Below are positions 11,615 to 24,600 of a stretch of DNA of 64,000 bases, one piece after another. The position numbers were made by a program, and so were the translations under genes. The DNA is taken from the NCBI RefSeq assembly GCF_910596095.1, contig NC_056544.1, forward strand, positions 11,579,155-11,643,154, in the 5' to 3' direction. Source of the stretch: Thunnus maccoyii (taxonomy: Eukaryota; Chordata; Actinopteri; Scombriformes; Scombridae). The notes beneath the pieces are model-generated. The model saw nothing but the letters and a program-made list of their open reading frames with translations, was not told where the DNA came from and made no database searches. Within the stretch, counting starts at the first letter, position 1; every line of letters begins with the position of its first letter.

Positions 11615-11890
11615 TTACACCAGTGCATAATCAAACTGTCCTCTGTCCAGTCCCTCCTTATGGTCCGTCCATGATGAAGCCGGCATGCTGCTGTAGGGGT
11701 CTAACAAGATGCGGACACAGCGAACGAGGAGAAAGAGGAGCAGCAGCACGAGGAGGCCCACGAAACACAGGGCCGTTCCCTGCTCGGGGTGCCCCGCCGT
11801 GGGCTGGAGCACCGTCGGGCCCCTGGGGAACCCGGGTGGAGCAGGAGAGGAAAGATCATAGTCCACGACCCAGTAGTTTGTATCGCTCAT
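11615..11890 (-). CDS. ctxn1: Cortexin 1
   Basis: Single-exon 91-aa small membrane protein of the cortexin family, which is enriched in brain neurons. The N-terminal half is acidic and proline-rich ([13 protein letters not shown]) and probably extracytoplasmic. One hydrophobic helix at about residues 42-57 is rich in Leu ([11 protein letters not shown]). The cytoplasmic tail is the family signature, running from [19 protein letters not shown] through [18 protein letters not shown] to the C-terminus. The tail is nearly identical to mammalian CTXN1, while the N-terminus is divergent and about 9 residues longer. The ATG directly follows a TTCCAAG acceptor with a pyrimidine-rich tract, so the coding exon seems to begin at or next to the start codon. 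The position between cers4 and timm44 matches the human 19p13.2 gene set. Confidence 0.95.
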   Translation of the reverse strand: MSDTNYWVVDYDLSSPAPPGFPRGPTVLQPTAGHPEQGTALCFVGLLVLLLLFLLVRCVRILLDPYSSMPASSWTDHKEGLDRGQFDYALV

Positions 11891-11892
11891 CT

Positions 11893-14800
11893 TGGAAGTG
11901 GGAGGAATGTTTGGAAGGTTGAAATCAATTACTGTACCAGCTTTGTTTTTCAGTCAGAAGCTACGAGGAGTGGCTTGGCTCTGCATGGTCATCCAGTGTA
12001 ATTTCTAAACCCAGAGGAAGATCACATGGTGAAATATGACAGCTGTCAGTGGAGTCAGCAGATTGAACTTAAGCCCGGTGTTTCCCACAAGCCACAGGGC
12101 GAATAAGTTGTTCCAGCAGAAGTAACACGGGGCAATCAGTAGTGCAAATTAATAAGCCCGCTGGTGAGCCGAGCTGCAAGCTGAGGCATGCTCAGTGAGC
12201 TCTAATTAGATCAGAGCGGCTAGTGTTTATGTCGCCTTCCTTCTCTCTTTCTCTCTCATACACTCACAACAATACAATAGCGGAGGTCACTACTTCAACT
12301 TCAAATCATCTGCATGGTCCTCAGTGGCAGCTGCACATGTTTATTTGTCAATATTTTAAGTGTCATTCAATAGCAGCCCCAGGGGAGTGGGGGGGTTATT
12401 GTAATTACAAAATGAAGGTTGAGAGTGAGTATAAATCTCATTCGAGTGGCTGAAGATGTTCCATAGATCAATTGAAGTGCTTGCAGGCTGTAAATGATCC
12501 GTGTTGCGATGCTTCGGAGAATGTTTTTGTGTTCAAATTGCTTAAATGGTTTGGCTGCGTTGCACTGATTGGTTGATCTCCGGGGGAACCTCTTCATTTG
12601 GGGATAGACTCATCAGGATGCCTGAGAAAAAAAGCAAAGGTAACACACGACATGACATGAGTGAGTGAGTTTCCAGCATGTAGAGGTGCTGCATGGGGGA
12701 GAAAATCCTGATTGATTCAGGGGGTTCAGAGCTTGACATGAGCCTTGGAACATGTCACAGATTATAGATTTTTTTGTGTTTCAGGACCCTGAGTGAGGTG
12801 TTTTCAGGGGGCCCACAGCTTCTAGCAGTGTCCCCGCCAGCATTTATTATAAACGTTAGAAAAGTGAGAAACATGGTTTCACTTTAAAACTGTTACTACA
12901 TATCCTGTCTAGTCTTCGAAGTGTTTCTCGTGAGAAAAATAGCTGAGACAAGGCAGAAGTGCTCTCCTGAACTCAGGTACAAGATAAATAAATCAGACAC
13001 TGATGACGGAAGAGAAAAAATGTGGAGGAGCCCTTGGAGAGTTGCTGCACAGAAACACTCTCTATAGCCTCTTTAATGGGCCGTGGAGTGGAGAGACATT
13101 TCCTGAGGTAGGTGCACTCCCCCGTCAGCAGATTCTATTCCAGGAGGCTTCGTCTCCCTCCTTACCACCCCGCTGATCCTCACAGAGACACGTTGATAGC
13201 TCCCCTGCTCTCCGGATGATGGGACTAAAGGGCCAAGCAAAGCTTTAATAGGAGACTGGAAGACTTAATGAAAGAAACTGCCTGCTTCAATATCAATTAT
13301 CAAATGGGCCCGTGGATACATCAGACAGCTCAGGTAGCTGCATGTAAGGAGAGCAGAAGCTAAATGAACTCGACAGAATCAATAGACAATCAACAGACAT
13401 GAAGTGGACATGAAGTTTACACAGCAGGACAACAAAGGAATAATTCAGTAAGCAGAAACCACTTAGAACAAATCTGCTAATGACAATCATTAATTAGTAG
13501 TTCTGAACAACATATGGTATTGTGCTACATCTACAACTAATAATATCAAACTACCCATAAAAGACGGCATTACCCTGCTTTTCCTGCACAGATGATTTCG
13601 GACCAGGATTTGACAGCTTTTATCAGCTTTTATCAGCTTTGCCAGAAAACAAACAAGTAATTAAAGTTGGATTTAACAGTTAGATCGTTTTGAATTTCTG
13701 CTGAGTCAAGACATTTTCATGCAGAGTTACACAACACAGCCAAACTTTTTGCTTTTCACTGCAGCTCTACTTGAGCAGGATCCTTAATGTTACATTGTAG
13801 ACAGAGTAGTTAAATCAATTATACATCTGTCATTTTTTTTTATCCATCATGTACCTTCTTCACAGGTAGGGAATCAAATAAAATGTTCATATTGTTCTTA
13901 TTCACAAGCAAATCCAGAAGATCTGTTGCCCAGCACATAGCGGTTCACACCTGATCTGAGAAGCTACTGTATGTTCTCAGGTCCCTCAAAAACTCTGGAG
14001 GTTATCCAAGGTTATAGTGATATATGTACAAACACCACGCAGCCGAGGACGAGGATGGAAACCCTGTTGCCTTGAGAAGCAAAACAAATACCGATTTAAA
14101 GAATATAAAAGAATGAGCACACATCAATTTCATGGCTCATCGATCCTCATTGAAAGACCTGCTTTGGTTCCTAAGCAGCAGATAAATCACACTGTGGAGC
14201 TTCACCACACCTGATTTACACAAATTGACTTTTGACAATGCTGGAGACCAGATTGAAAGTAAAACATAGAGGAATGTCCCAGAATCATATCCTCTACAGT
14301 CGAAACGGCAACAAAAAAACAACATACAAAAAAAAAGTGGATATTCAACCTTTTATGAAAGCAAGGAGCCGATGAATTCTGACGCCAGAGCACATGCAGT
14401 GACATATGGTGCTCCTCGTGGCTGTAATACCTGTAATACCTCTCATATATGTCTGTGGATTATGACAGCAGCTTTGAAAATGTCAAGGACTTCTCCAAAT
14501 AAAAAGGGTAAAAATGATGCTTATGAAAACTGAAGTAAACCCTGAATGAGGCCAAACAAAGCCAAGCTGATGTGAAGAGCTCAGTCATCTAACTTCTACT
14601 GATTGTATGGTATTTAAAAGATGAATAACACTGTGTAACACTTCAGTTTACATAAGGATGTTGCCTCCGCCTTCCCTTTACCCTCTACAAAGACTTTCTG
14701 TAATCTGCTGTTATTATTCTGGTAACAAGTAATAAAAACATCGTGATCACAGAAATGGTTTAATTTAGTTTAAAAAAAAGTCAATTTTAGATTTTGTCTA

Positions 14801-15358
14801 ACTGCTGCTAGAAGAAAGGATGAGGAAGCATATGATTATTCATTAATATCTTCCATTTCATCAACTGAAACTTAAACTATTGCACAGTAGGACCTCAAAA
14901 ATGCCATAACAGCAGTAGGTGAAGCTGCCTTTATATCATTTTAATACATTTATACATACATATATTCTAAAATTTTGGTTATTTTTTTGCAGCTTTAAAC
15001 ATGGACATTGGCTGTTTAATTGTGATGCTGTAGCTGTTTCCATTGTATGAAATGTCAGTATAAGTAACTGTATAGATAAGGGATAAAAAAAAATCTGTCT
15101 TTAAAATGTTGATTTTTTCACACAAGTTAATCAATGTTAACTAAACATCCTAACTGAATGTGAAATGAAGTTACACAATTTCACAAAGTTAAAGCACGAC
15201 AACTTATAAACATGTGATTCATAAAGTGACCCACGCGTGACCTGACACTCACAGCTTCACACTGAGATCTACGTAGAAAAAAAGTTTCAACAAACAGAAT
15301 CATCCCTGTCACATCATCCCAACGACAAGCTGGAGGACGATTAGATTAGAGAACTTAC
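11893..15358 (-). other. ctxn1: ctxn1 intron 1 (inferred)
   Basis: Roughly 3.5 kb between the inferred 5' UTR exon and the coding exon. No other gene is seen. It contains a short tandem repeat of ACTTTTATCAGC type near 13613-13640 and two stretches (12085-12215 and 13050-13330) with less AT bias and ATTA/TAATTAG motifs that could be regulatory. The remainder shows nothing recognisable. Confidence 0.5.
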
Positions 15359-15510
15359 TTTCCGGCTCGTGTCACATAGGTGAGGACATCTGATGAAGAA
15401 CACAGTGATAGGATGATGATGATTATGAGGATGAGGATGATGATCCTCTGCAGCTGTTCAGCACCGCAGACAGCTCCGGGCTCGCTCAGCCTGAACACGG
15501 AGCTTCAGGT
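15359..15510 (-). other. ctxn1: Likely ctxn1 5' UTR exon and promoter-proximal DNA
   Basis: On the minus strand a GC-richer stretch ends in a consensus donor, GGAAA|GTAAGT, at 15359. No in-frame start is present. It is the best upstream partner for the acceptor abutting the ctxn1 ATG. The transcription start is not located; a CCCT-rich tract on the plus strand at 15580-15605 lies just upstream. Confidence 0.5.
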
Positions 15511-15520
15511 CTGTCACATC

Positions 15521-18500
15521 CTGCAGCACCTCCTCTGATCTGTCAGGGGTTTTAAGTCTTCTCAGTTTGCGGGATCCGCCCCACCTCCCTCCCTCCCTCC
15601 CTCCCTTTCTGCCTCTCTCCCTGCCCACTTATGACTGTCCCTCTTTGGACTGCACACATAATCTTTTCGTCTGGATGAGTAAAGCGCCCGAGAGCCGTGT
15701 TTGGCTTTTGCATTATGTAAGAGGACTGCACGGGGCGCGGACACTGAGGGGCCCTTGTACGGTAACCATGTAGTCAATATGGCACAAACATATCTAGTGC
15801 CAATCAGTCCTCATCAGTGTTCATTATAGTCTAATAATTCTATCATTTAGGTGGAAGCTCCTATACTGATTAAAAAAAAACATCTCTGGACATAAAAAAT
15901 AATATTGGGTGCATATATACAGAGGGGAAAATAGTTTCTCATTCTTTTTGTCCTGTTTAAGTTTTTTTTTCTGTGGCTCACCCTCATGCATATCAAGGGT
16001 CTAGGATCAGAGGATGTCCTAAGATGAACAAATTGTAAACCCATCTGAGATATAGTTGTGATTTTGGGATATGTAAATAAAATTGACTGGCACTCATATA
16101 ACTTTAAATGAACTCTAAAAACTTTATACAATGGAGTTTTTACAAGAGAGTATGGAGTAAGATATTTTAGAAGACAAATATGATAATGTCACTGTAAACC
16201 TTGTAGGTTCAGGGCAACATTGAGGACATTGAGGCCATGTATTTGTATTTTGTCTGGAAATTTTGGAGTTTTGGACCTTGGGGGAGTTTTTACATTTAGA
16301 AAATAATATTAATACTACTACTACTACTACTACTAATAATAATAATAATAATATTTTCAACTGACTCCAGTATTTCCAGACTCCATGGGGGTGGTTTTGA
16401 CTCATGACCACAAGCCAAAACATGTTGGTCTCATAATAAAGTTGTTCTTTATACTACAAGTGTTTCTGGAGTCACGACCCCTTCAGACTTGTGCATATAC
16501 CCAAATCGATTTAATTCAATCAAATCACCACAAGTATCTTGAAGCATTAACAGTTTTTCAGAGTTGATGAATTGATTAAGTTTACTTCATATAGGAAGTC
16601 TTTGTTTGCATATGCTTGAAGAATTGTTCATTAGGTTGTGTAAGATGGTTTCGTCACAGCTAGAGTCAGGCTGAATTTCAAGTTTTGCTGAACTGCAAGA
16701 AAATTACATGATCAGGATGTGGAACAAAACAAGTGGAGCTACCTGATTGTGCTTGAAGCGGAGCCCCAGATACTTGCTGTGAGAAGTAATTAATTGACAC
16801 AATTAAAACTGTACAAACACTGGGACAGATTGCAGCCCATACACATCCACATCTCCCCTGCCTGAGGCCGCATGGCGTCTCCCTGTAGGTTTAATTAATA
16901 GTCAGCGGATTGTAACGCTGTCCTGAAGGGACTCGTAATCAAATCACACTGAGCAGAGCTCCAGCAGGCCGCCCACTGAGGTCATAATTGATAAGAGTCT
17001 CCAGCTTGCAAGGTTATGAAATTCAACATTTCCATCACTATACTTACTGTTACATATGGGAGGTCAAGCTGTGGTTCAGGGAACAGAAGTAGGTTGCCAC
17101 CTCAGGATACCTGGGCCTCATGACAGCAGGTGAGTCAGAAACTGTCTTGTAAGGCACTTGAGCCTTTGCTGATCTGAGTCTCCCTTCTTCAGCAGACTCT
17201 TATCACAACCAGGACTCAAACCAACCCTGAACTAAAGCTAAGAATGGCTGATGGAGCTTGTTGGTTGGCTTGTGAAGAAGAAGAGCCTGACAGGTTTAAA
17301 TGAAGGCAGGTTGTCCCAAACTCACAAACCACCAACGGTTCAGATCTCTTAAAATAATTGGAAACTTGTTCTCTCAAACTATTGAATGTTACCCGGTTCA
17401 TTCGGTCTGAATTTTAGAAGTTTTCTACACATTACTCTCTAAAGTACAAGAATTTCAGAAAAATATGAAATCATTTGATTCATTCAGATCAGTCATTGCC
17501 ACAGTGTTTAGAAATGTTATAAATGCACAGAAAGTTACATATGAACTCTTCCTCATTCAAAAATTTCCAGTAGTTACCACATTTAAACAGATTACATCAT
17601 CAAAATGATTGGATTATGATATATTCTATATCATATATCATTTTGATATCGGTACCAATATCAAAACCATATTCTTAAGACGTTTTTGCCTTTTGCTCAC
17701 TGAATTATTCCTTTGTTGCCTTTACCGATAGGTTGACTAATTTCATCAACCTCTGTTCAGGTTGTTCACTTAAGTTTTTGAGACTCGTGAAAAATGCTTT
17801 GCACCAAACTGAACTGATGCTTTATTAAATAAAATGAAAGAAAACCGCAAAGGTAAATATAATGATCAAAATAAGCAATATGAGTTTCAGGATATTTAAA
17901 TATTGTATAATATCTGTTTACATAATGGTCAGGCGTCGCTGCGCACACCACACTGAGAGCCTTTGTGTTATGTAGGCTAGAGCACAGCTTGGTACTGTAT
18001 GGTAGAGTGCCACCAGGAACATGCTGTAACAACTAAAGAAGTGTATAAAGCAAAGCACTGCACTGCCTCCGAGGCCTTTTCTGCTTCCAGGCTGTTGTGT
18101 TGGTGCATCCAGCCTCATTCATTCAGGTACAATAGAAGTGCTCATTGCTCAGAGGGGCAGAACAGGGACATATTCTAGGAAGAAGCTCCCACTAAACCCT
18201 GTGATTTACATGGTTTTACTGTTGCCCTGCATAGCACATTAAAAGAAACTAAACTTCTTGCAGAAAAAGGATATTGCTAAATTGCAATGATAAACTTTTA
18301 TTTTGCTAAAGGGCAAAGAGCGCGCGCAGTTGGTTTTAGTCATAGTCAAGAGAACTGAGTAGACTTTGGAGGACTGAAGGAGGCTAGTTAGTATAAGGAC
18401 GTCCCCAGTCATTCATCACAACAGACAGCTGTGGGATGAGGTCTCCTATATATTGGCCCTGTGTGTGAATCTACAGGCGCGCGTTATTTAAAGCCTGATC

Positions 18501-18700
18501 TATCATCCCTATACTACCAAATCCATAGGTTTATCAACCAGTGTCAATGGCCAGATCCATGGACATCTATCAAAGCATGTCAGTTTTTAAATGAGAAAAC
18601 AAAGGACACACACACACACACACATACAGTGTGCAGAGTTTAATTTTCTCTCATGAGCACAAACACGCACAATGCATACAAAGCTGCTGACTCTAAGAAA
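15521..18700. other. ctxn1 upstream intergenic region
   Basis: No gene is supported. It has a CTA/AATA simple repeat at 16314-16353. A non-AT-biased block at 16776-17000 contains two TAATTAAT-type motifs. An AT-rich, imperfectly palindromic stretch (ATATTCTATATCATATATCA type) lies near 17615-17650. The rest is unremarkable. Confidence 0.6.
16314..16353. repeat. (CTA)n(AATA)n simple repeat
   Basis: ACTACT trinucleotide repeats passing into AATAAT repeats. Confidence 0.95.
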
Positions 18701-20689
18701 GCTCGGATGAAACAAGTCATAATACAGCGCTCTTTATTCTGCAGACAGACGTAATACTGGACAAAAATAGAAAAACTCATGATTGTATTTTTTGTTCAAC
18801 TCAAAGATAAAATCACGAATGTGTACTTCAAAGATGGATGTACCCTTTAAATCTTACTGAAACATTTCAAATATGTATACGCACTGCACAGTACAGAGAG
18901 TTTGTGGCACCAATCAAGTCATTCTTCCAAGTAAAATTTATCATTTCCTAAAACTGTTGACATGTGTTATTTAGAAATCCTCACGAGTTTATAGTAAAAT
19001 TATGTCTTTTTTCCATGCAATTCAACCTGAAAACTGCTAGACTGTGGCTTTATTTTGTTCAATTAGAAAAAAAAAAATTGTACACATTGACAGATAGATG
19101 GATTCAATCTGGTAAAAGAAAAGTCTTATACAGTTTAATGGTACCTGGGTCATGTTTGTGCCTTGACTTCATACACACAACGGGACATCAAGACTAAAAG
19201 TGTAAGTTGAGGCTTATAAGAATTGGGTCAAAAATGAAGTTTCTCCTAAAGTGGAAAGGCTCTGCAGTCATTAAAATCATGTTTTATGAGTAAATATTTT
19301 TTGATATCTCATGTGTCTATTGGCATTTCTGCCTGATGGTGGCGCTAATGGAAAGTGGTCCCATATGGAAAGGGTTTGAGTGAGCTCAGTAAATTTCAGA
19401 CAATCTGCCATTTTTATATTTGATATTTCTTCAGGACTAGACTCAATAAAGATGCTAACTGAACTGTCAAACTGAAGTGCACATCTTATGGCAAACATTT
19501 CCTTGGTGTGTTTGTTTCCCACAAGAGTGATGCATATTCTACACAAATGTTTCCTCAGGATGTTCAGGAGGTTTCTGTATCACTGGTTGTCGTCTATCTC
19601 TTAAATATACAGATAAGAAATCATCAGCACACACCAAGGAATCATGACAAAGCGATTTGAGCATTGTATTGATCAGGGATACTCATCAATTCTGGTGTTA
19701 TTAGTAACAGACCATCTCACATGGTTTGACCATTAATGGCATTTATCACACATAAAAAAAAACAGGCATAAATTGTGAGCCTCTTCACATTAAATTCTGA
19801 TGATAATAACTTAACTCACCAGGATCTCAACATCTCTTCACAAGTATGGACGTCTTTGTAAGTTAACGAAATAGTCAAGGAAAGTGTTACAGTACAATCA
19901 CAATACGTTTGGTCTGCAGCGACACGTGAGTGGAGACCCATGTGGTTACACAGAATAAAGGCCAATAACAGTCAACACAGCAGTACAATAATGTACTCAA
20001 GTTTTCATCTTCAGCACGAACCCCTTAAACAGCCACATTTATCACAGTAAACAAAACATTTCAATAAGACAAACAGCTGAAGAAAGTGCAACATGAGATG
20101 GCAAAATGATCCTCGAACGATGAAGCTGCCTCGATGACATATTTGAATGTGGTCCCACCCAAGCTTACTGAGAAGCAACGCTTGACATTTACTATATTTA
20201 CAAGGAGTTAAGAGTTTATATTAATATGTAGATACAATACATTTCTTCTTATTAATGAGGTATGTACACCGATTGACTGAGAGCGCCATGCACTGCAACC
20301 TGAGATGAAATACAAGCATACACTGTATTTCCTCCACTTGTTTGTTTTTTTTTTCAAGCTGCGGTGCATTGAGCTGTCTTGGCTGTGGTACATATGAACA
20401 TACAGATCATTACATCCTATATTTTATGCTTCTGTCTTCATCTTACTTATTTTCTTAAGTATTTAGCTTTATGATACATTTCTGATGTGAAAGCCAGCAG
20501 GAACCATCACATCTGAATGTTGAAACCAGTGCTGAAGTGACTGAACATCTTCTAACAATCATTAGATGCAGCCTTGAAAAAGAAAACTCCCAACTGTTTT
20601 CTTACTAAAAATATAAAGGACACTAGAGTCTAAATGGCTAATTTAATCTCTTCTTATAAGTGCATATTGGGTCATTTTAAAAGTTATTG

Positions 20690-20810
20690 TGGGGCGCCCC
20701 AGTGGATTAGAGGCTGTGATGCTGACCATTAACTGTTAGGAGACCCTTAGTTGCATGCTACTCCCTCGCTTTCTCCCCTCATTTCCAGTCATCTATGCAT
20801 ACTTTTGCTG
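20690..20810 (+). mobile_element. Degenerate tRNA-derived SINE-like segment
   Basis: Begins GGGGCGCCCCAGTGGATTAGAGG, where AGTGGATTAGAGG resembles a tRNA A box. It continues to TTGCATGCTACTCCCTCGC and CCCTCATTTCCAGTCATC, a tail resembling that of common fish SINEs. The B box is badly decayed and no target duplication was found. Confidence 0.5.
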
Positions 20811-21318
20811 GCACATACAGTCTATGGTTAACATCCATGCTGTTATACATTTTGGGCTGCATGTAGACATGGACAGATGAAAAGATTTACATCAATGTCT
20901 TTCACGCTGTCACACTCGGCTGAGTTGGTTGCTGCTGGCTTACACCATCACACATCCAACAAGTCTCCATGCCGCTGCCTCAACTTGAATTTTCTGTTTA
21001 CAGTATTTGACAAAAACAGAGGTGAGCGTTAAACTTCAGCTTCAGGCTTCAAAACATCCCTCTAAAGACCAACAGGTGACATCATATGGGCTATGTCCAT
21101 TTTTTTTCCACCACCATGATCTTCTGGGATTTGGCCACCAGGATGGTATGGATGGACTGTACCATCAGATGAAGGAATGGGGTGGTGGTGGTGGTGAGAC
21201 TTTCGCCAGTTGGTGTAAACGTTGCTTCCATCCTTTTCAGAATTAAAGTTAATGTTCTATATTCACACCCCCCTCAGTACCTGGAAACCCAAACAGTGAG
21301 CAAACCAGTGCAAGAGAC

Positions 21319-21319
<1 letters not shown>

Positions 21320-21366
<47 letters not shown>
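21320..21366. repeat. (CA)n microsatellite
   Basis: Uninterrupted CA tract of about 47 bp. Confidence 0.99.
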
Positions 21367-21368
<2 letters not shown>

Positions 21369-21645
21369 GGATGCACAGATTTCTACGGATATCTCATATC
21401 TCCATGTTCGTTTTTATACATCTGCACATGAATCCTCTGGGTAGCGATGGGGAAATGGGAGTGTGTGTGCACAGGAGCATATGTTTACTCTGCCCTCATT
21501 AAGTTAATGTATATACTGTATGTGTGTTTGTGAGCGTCAGTACGTGCAGGTATTTTCAGGCACATCCTTGTTTTCTTCTGCTCGGTCTTCTCAGTTTATG
21601 TGTCCAAGACGGATCTTTTCACCTGCGTTCCTCCTCCTCCTCCTT

Positions 21646-24600
21646 CTAGAGAGCCTGCTCGGTGCTGGAGGCAGAGATGTCCAGGAGTCTCCAGGCTGCA
21701 TTGGGGTTCAGCTCCTCCTGGTCACGACACAACGCCCAAACATACATCATCCTCATCACCTTCTCCTGTTGAGAGGGGGGGAACCAGAGGGTCAGAGAAG
21801 TTGGAGGGCTCTTCTAGACTTCAGTTCACATTTCAGAGCAAGAGCAGTATCTTTCTGATTGGTGTTGAGGATGTACGATGCAGTTAGAATAGATGCAGTT
21901 TAAAAACAAATATCAACTTATATCAGTTGACTTATAGTCTATTAGTTGTATGAAGTAAAACAGTCCAGAGCTCTGTTGCTACATCAAACATGAAATTCAA
22001 AGGAATTAAGACAGATGCGAATGGAGCATGATCTAATTTCATTTGAGTTGTTTACTTCCACTGAATGACTCTGACTATATCAGATTCACTATACTGGCAC
22101 AGTAATCATGAGTGTACTGACCGGATCTCCTTCCACTATGTCTCCTTTGGGGCTGCGGATCACCATGACGACCTGAGCCTGGAAGGTGATGATCAGCACG
22201 GGGCCCTGGTCCATCATCTTCCCCATCGCTAACTACAACACAGAGAAAGGAAATGAACAAATGACGTGAGAAGAAAACAATCTAAGAGCAAAGTCACTTT
22301 CTGCAGTAACCTGATTTATTAAACAAGAAACACTGAAAAGTGACAAAAAGATAACAGTTATTACTTTGGATATTTGAGAGACTATGTGTGTGATGGCTGG
22401 TGTACATGTGTGAAACACTTACATCTATGTTATCAATGTCAAGGATTTTGGACTGGAAGAGCAGCCCCAAAGCTCTGGCCTGCTGGATGGGGTGAGCCAG
22501 CTGACTGTATGTCTGAAGACAGGAACATAAAAACACATTTGGCATGAAAAGTTATGCTTCACACATACTGTATGCAAATCACACTGGACAGATTTGTGAA
22601 GGAATTGATGTAGAGCTGGTTAACCCAAAGTGAAGAACTTGTCAGGAGACTGTGATGTCTAACACAGGAACATTTACTCAAGCTTCATTGATTCTGCAGT
22701 CTACTTCTGGAGTATTTAAACCCTTCACCAAATCCTTACCCTTACTACCTCCAAATAAGGTTATTCTTCTCACATCTATGACTCTATGTTATTGAACTAT
22801 AAACAAGACACTGTGCTGATTAACGCTAAGTGAAGTCACATAGTCTGTATGAAGGTCACTTGCTATCCATTCTAACACCAGTCTGACCGTCTGCACAAAG
22901 CACAGCATATCTCCACCTGACCTTGGTTGCCATAGAATACAGCCAGCCTTATCAAGACAGCTGCTTATCCCAGCCAACCTCAGTAGACGGAGAGATGAAC
23001 CGCTCTAAAATAGACAGGTCATGACCTGCTGCTCCCAGGATAGAAAATGACCAGAGAATGACCCAGGGGAATAAATATTTCCCCCACCAGATTAACACAG
23101 TGGTTCTCTGTCTGTGAGGGTTTCTATTTCTGAAAGACTGATTAATATGCCTGATGTAAATACACTGAAATCTTGACAAAGATACAAAGATATGTCTGAA
23201 AAAATGTTAGATATGCAAATATGTTACAAGTTATATAAGGACATAGGGAGATGAAGATGATTAAGGCCTAAAGTTAGAGTTTTATTTAGAACTGATTTGA
23301 AACAAAAGTTAAAGGCAGCAGTATATAACTTACAGCTTCATAGCACCAGTCCTTTAATACGTCCAGCTCTCCACGGATCATAGCCTGCAGAAAGGACAGT
23401 GACACTGTTTATGATTGTTCACAATATTGCAGAGGTATTTCACAAGTGAGCTTAGGCAGCAAAACTGATTTATTTTAGTAAATTATCTTTATCACAGTGT
23501 ATGCCAGTTAAATTACTATGGCAACTTATTACTTTAAATCAAACCTGTTCAGATGCAGTTTTAAAAATGGAAACAGACACCACATCACTGTAAAGATGGT
23601 AAGGTGTAGTGGGGAGTAATAGTAGTCTTGTGGTCTCATAGACAACAGATGTTCATTCCATTAAACCACAATCAGTGTGATTAGATGCCAACTGACAGCC
23701 AGGCTCCATCCCTGGTTTTAAAGCTGCAGTGCGGGACTTTTGTGCAGGACTTTTGTCTCCCCCTTCAGGAATTGTGAGTAATTACAAAAACAGTGTTGAC
23801 GCTGTCTGCGCCTGCATACAGTGGTCCCTTGAGATGATAAGATGACGATAAGGGCAGAGGGGAGAGAAACGTGATGGAGTTGTCAGATGAGGTAATTTGT
23901 AGCCTATCTACTGCCACAGAAATGTGTACTTCCAGCACTTCTGGCGTGCCAGTGTGGGAAAGTCGCCACAGACATCAGATTTAAAAACTCTGTGTACTGT
24001 GAAGTACAGAGAGATTTATGTGGTGGTGATAGGCTTAATCGGCACTGTGTGAACTCGTTTGGGAAGAGCTTGAATGTGACAGACGTTTATTCATATGTAC
24101 AAGTTCCACACTGCAGGTTTAAATGAAAGCACACATTATCTTTTTTCATTAGTATTATTATATGCTTGCAATTTTCATAAAACTGTGTCATCAGCTCTTG
24201 TTCTGTGACCATGAAGGACACAACACATTGTTTTGTTTCCTGCCATCAGTCATTTGAATTATGTTTTCATCTGTTCAGCTTTCTTTGAAATCTGACATTA
24301 TTAATCTTAACAGATGAAGTCACGTTCTGAATCTGATCTAAGCTGGAGTATAGAAATCACACTTAGTGAAGCGAGATCTTTATCAGTAAGTCTCCTCTCA
24401 GCCTCCTTAGTGAAATACCCCTCAGTTATTGAGCAGAAATATGAATGAAACAGGCAGAGTCAAGACAACTCAGAGAGAAAGAGAGAGAGAGAGAAAACAG
24501 AGAAAAGCTAGGCAAGAGTCTGTTCACCTCCAGTATGTTAGGGATGATGTCTTTCTCACACTGTTTGAGAAAAGAGTCTTTGTCAAAGTTGGGGTCTGCC

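Larger units (their letters stand above)
18701..21645. other. timm44 3' UTR / downstream intergenic region
   Basis: Lies 3' of the timm44 stop on the minus strand. The nearest minus-strand AATAAA hexamers are far away (about 19054 and 18735), so the 3' UTR end is uncertain. A SINE-like segment (20690-20810) and a CA microsatellite (21320-21366) occur. No independent gene is recognised. Confidence 0.5.

Noticed and set aside
11398-11922. 174-codon plus-strand ORF overlapping ctxn1
   Set aside because: It is the antisense shadow of the conserved ctxn1 coding exon and its GC-rich surroundings; the translation shows no family motif.
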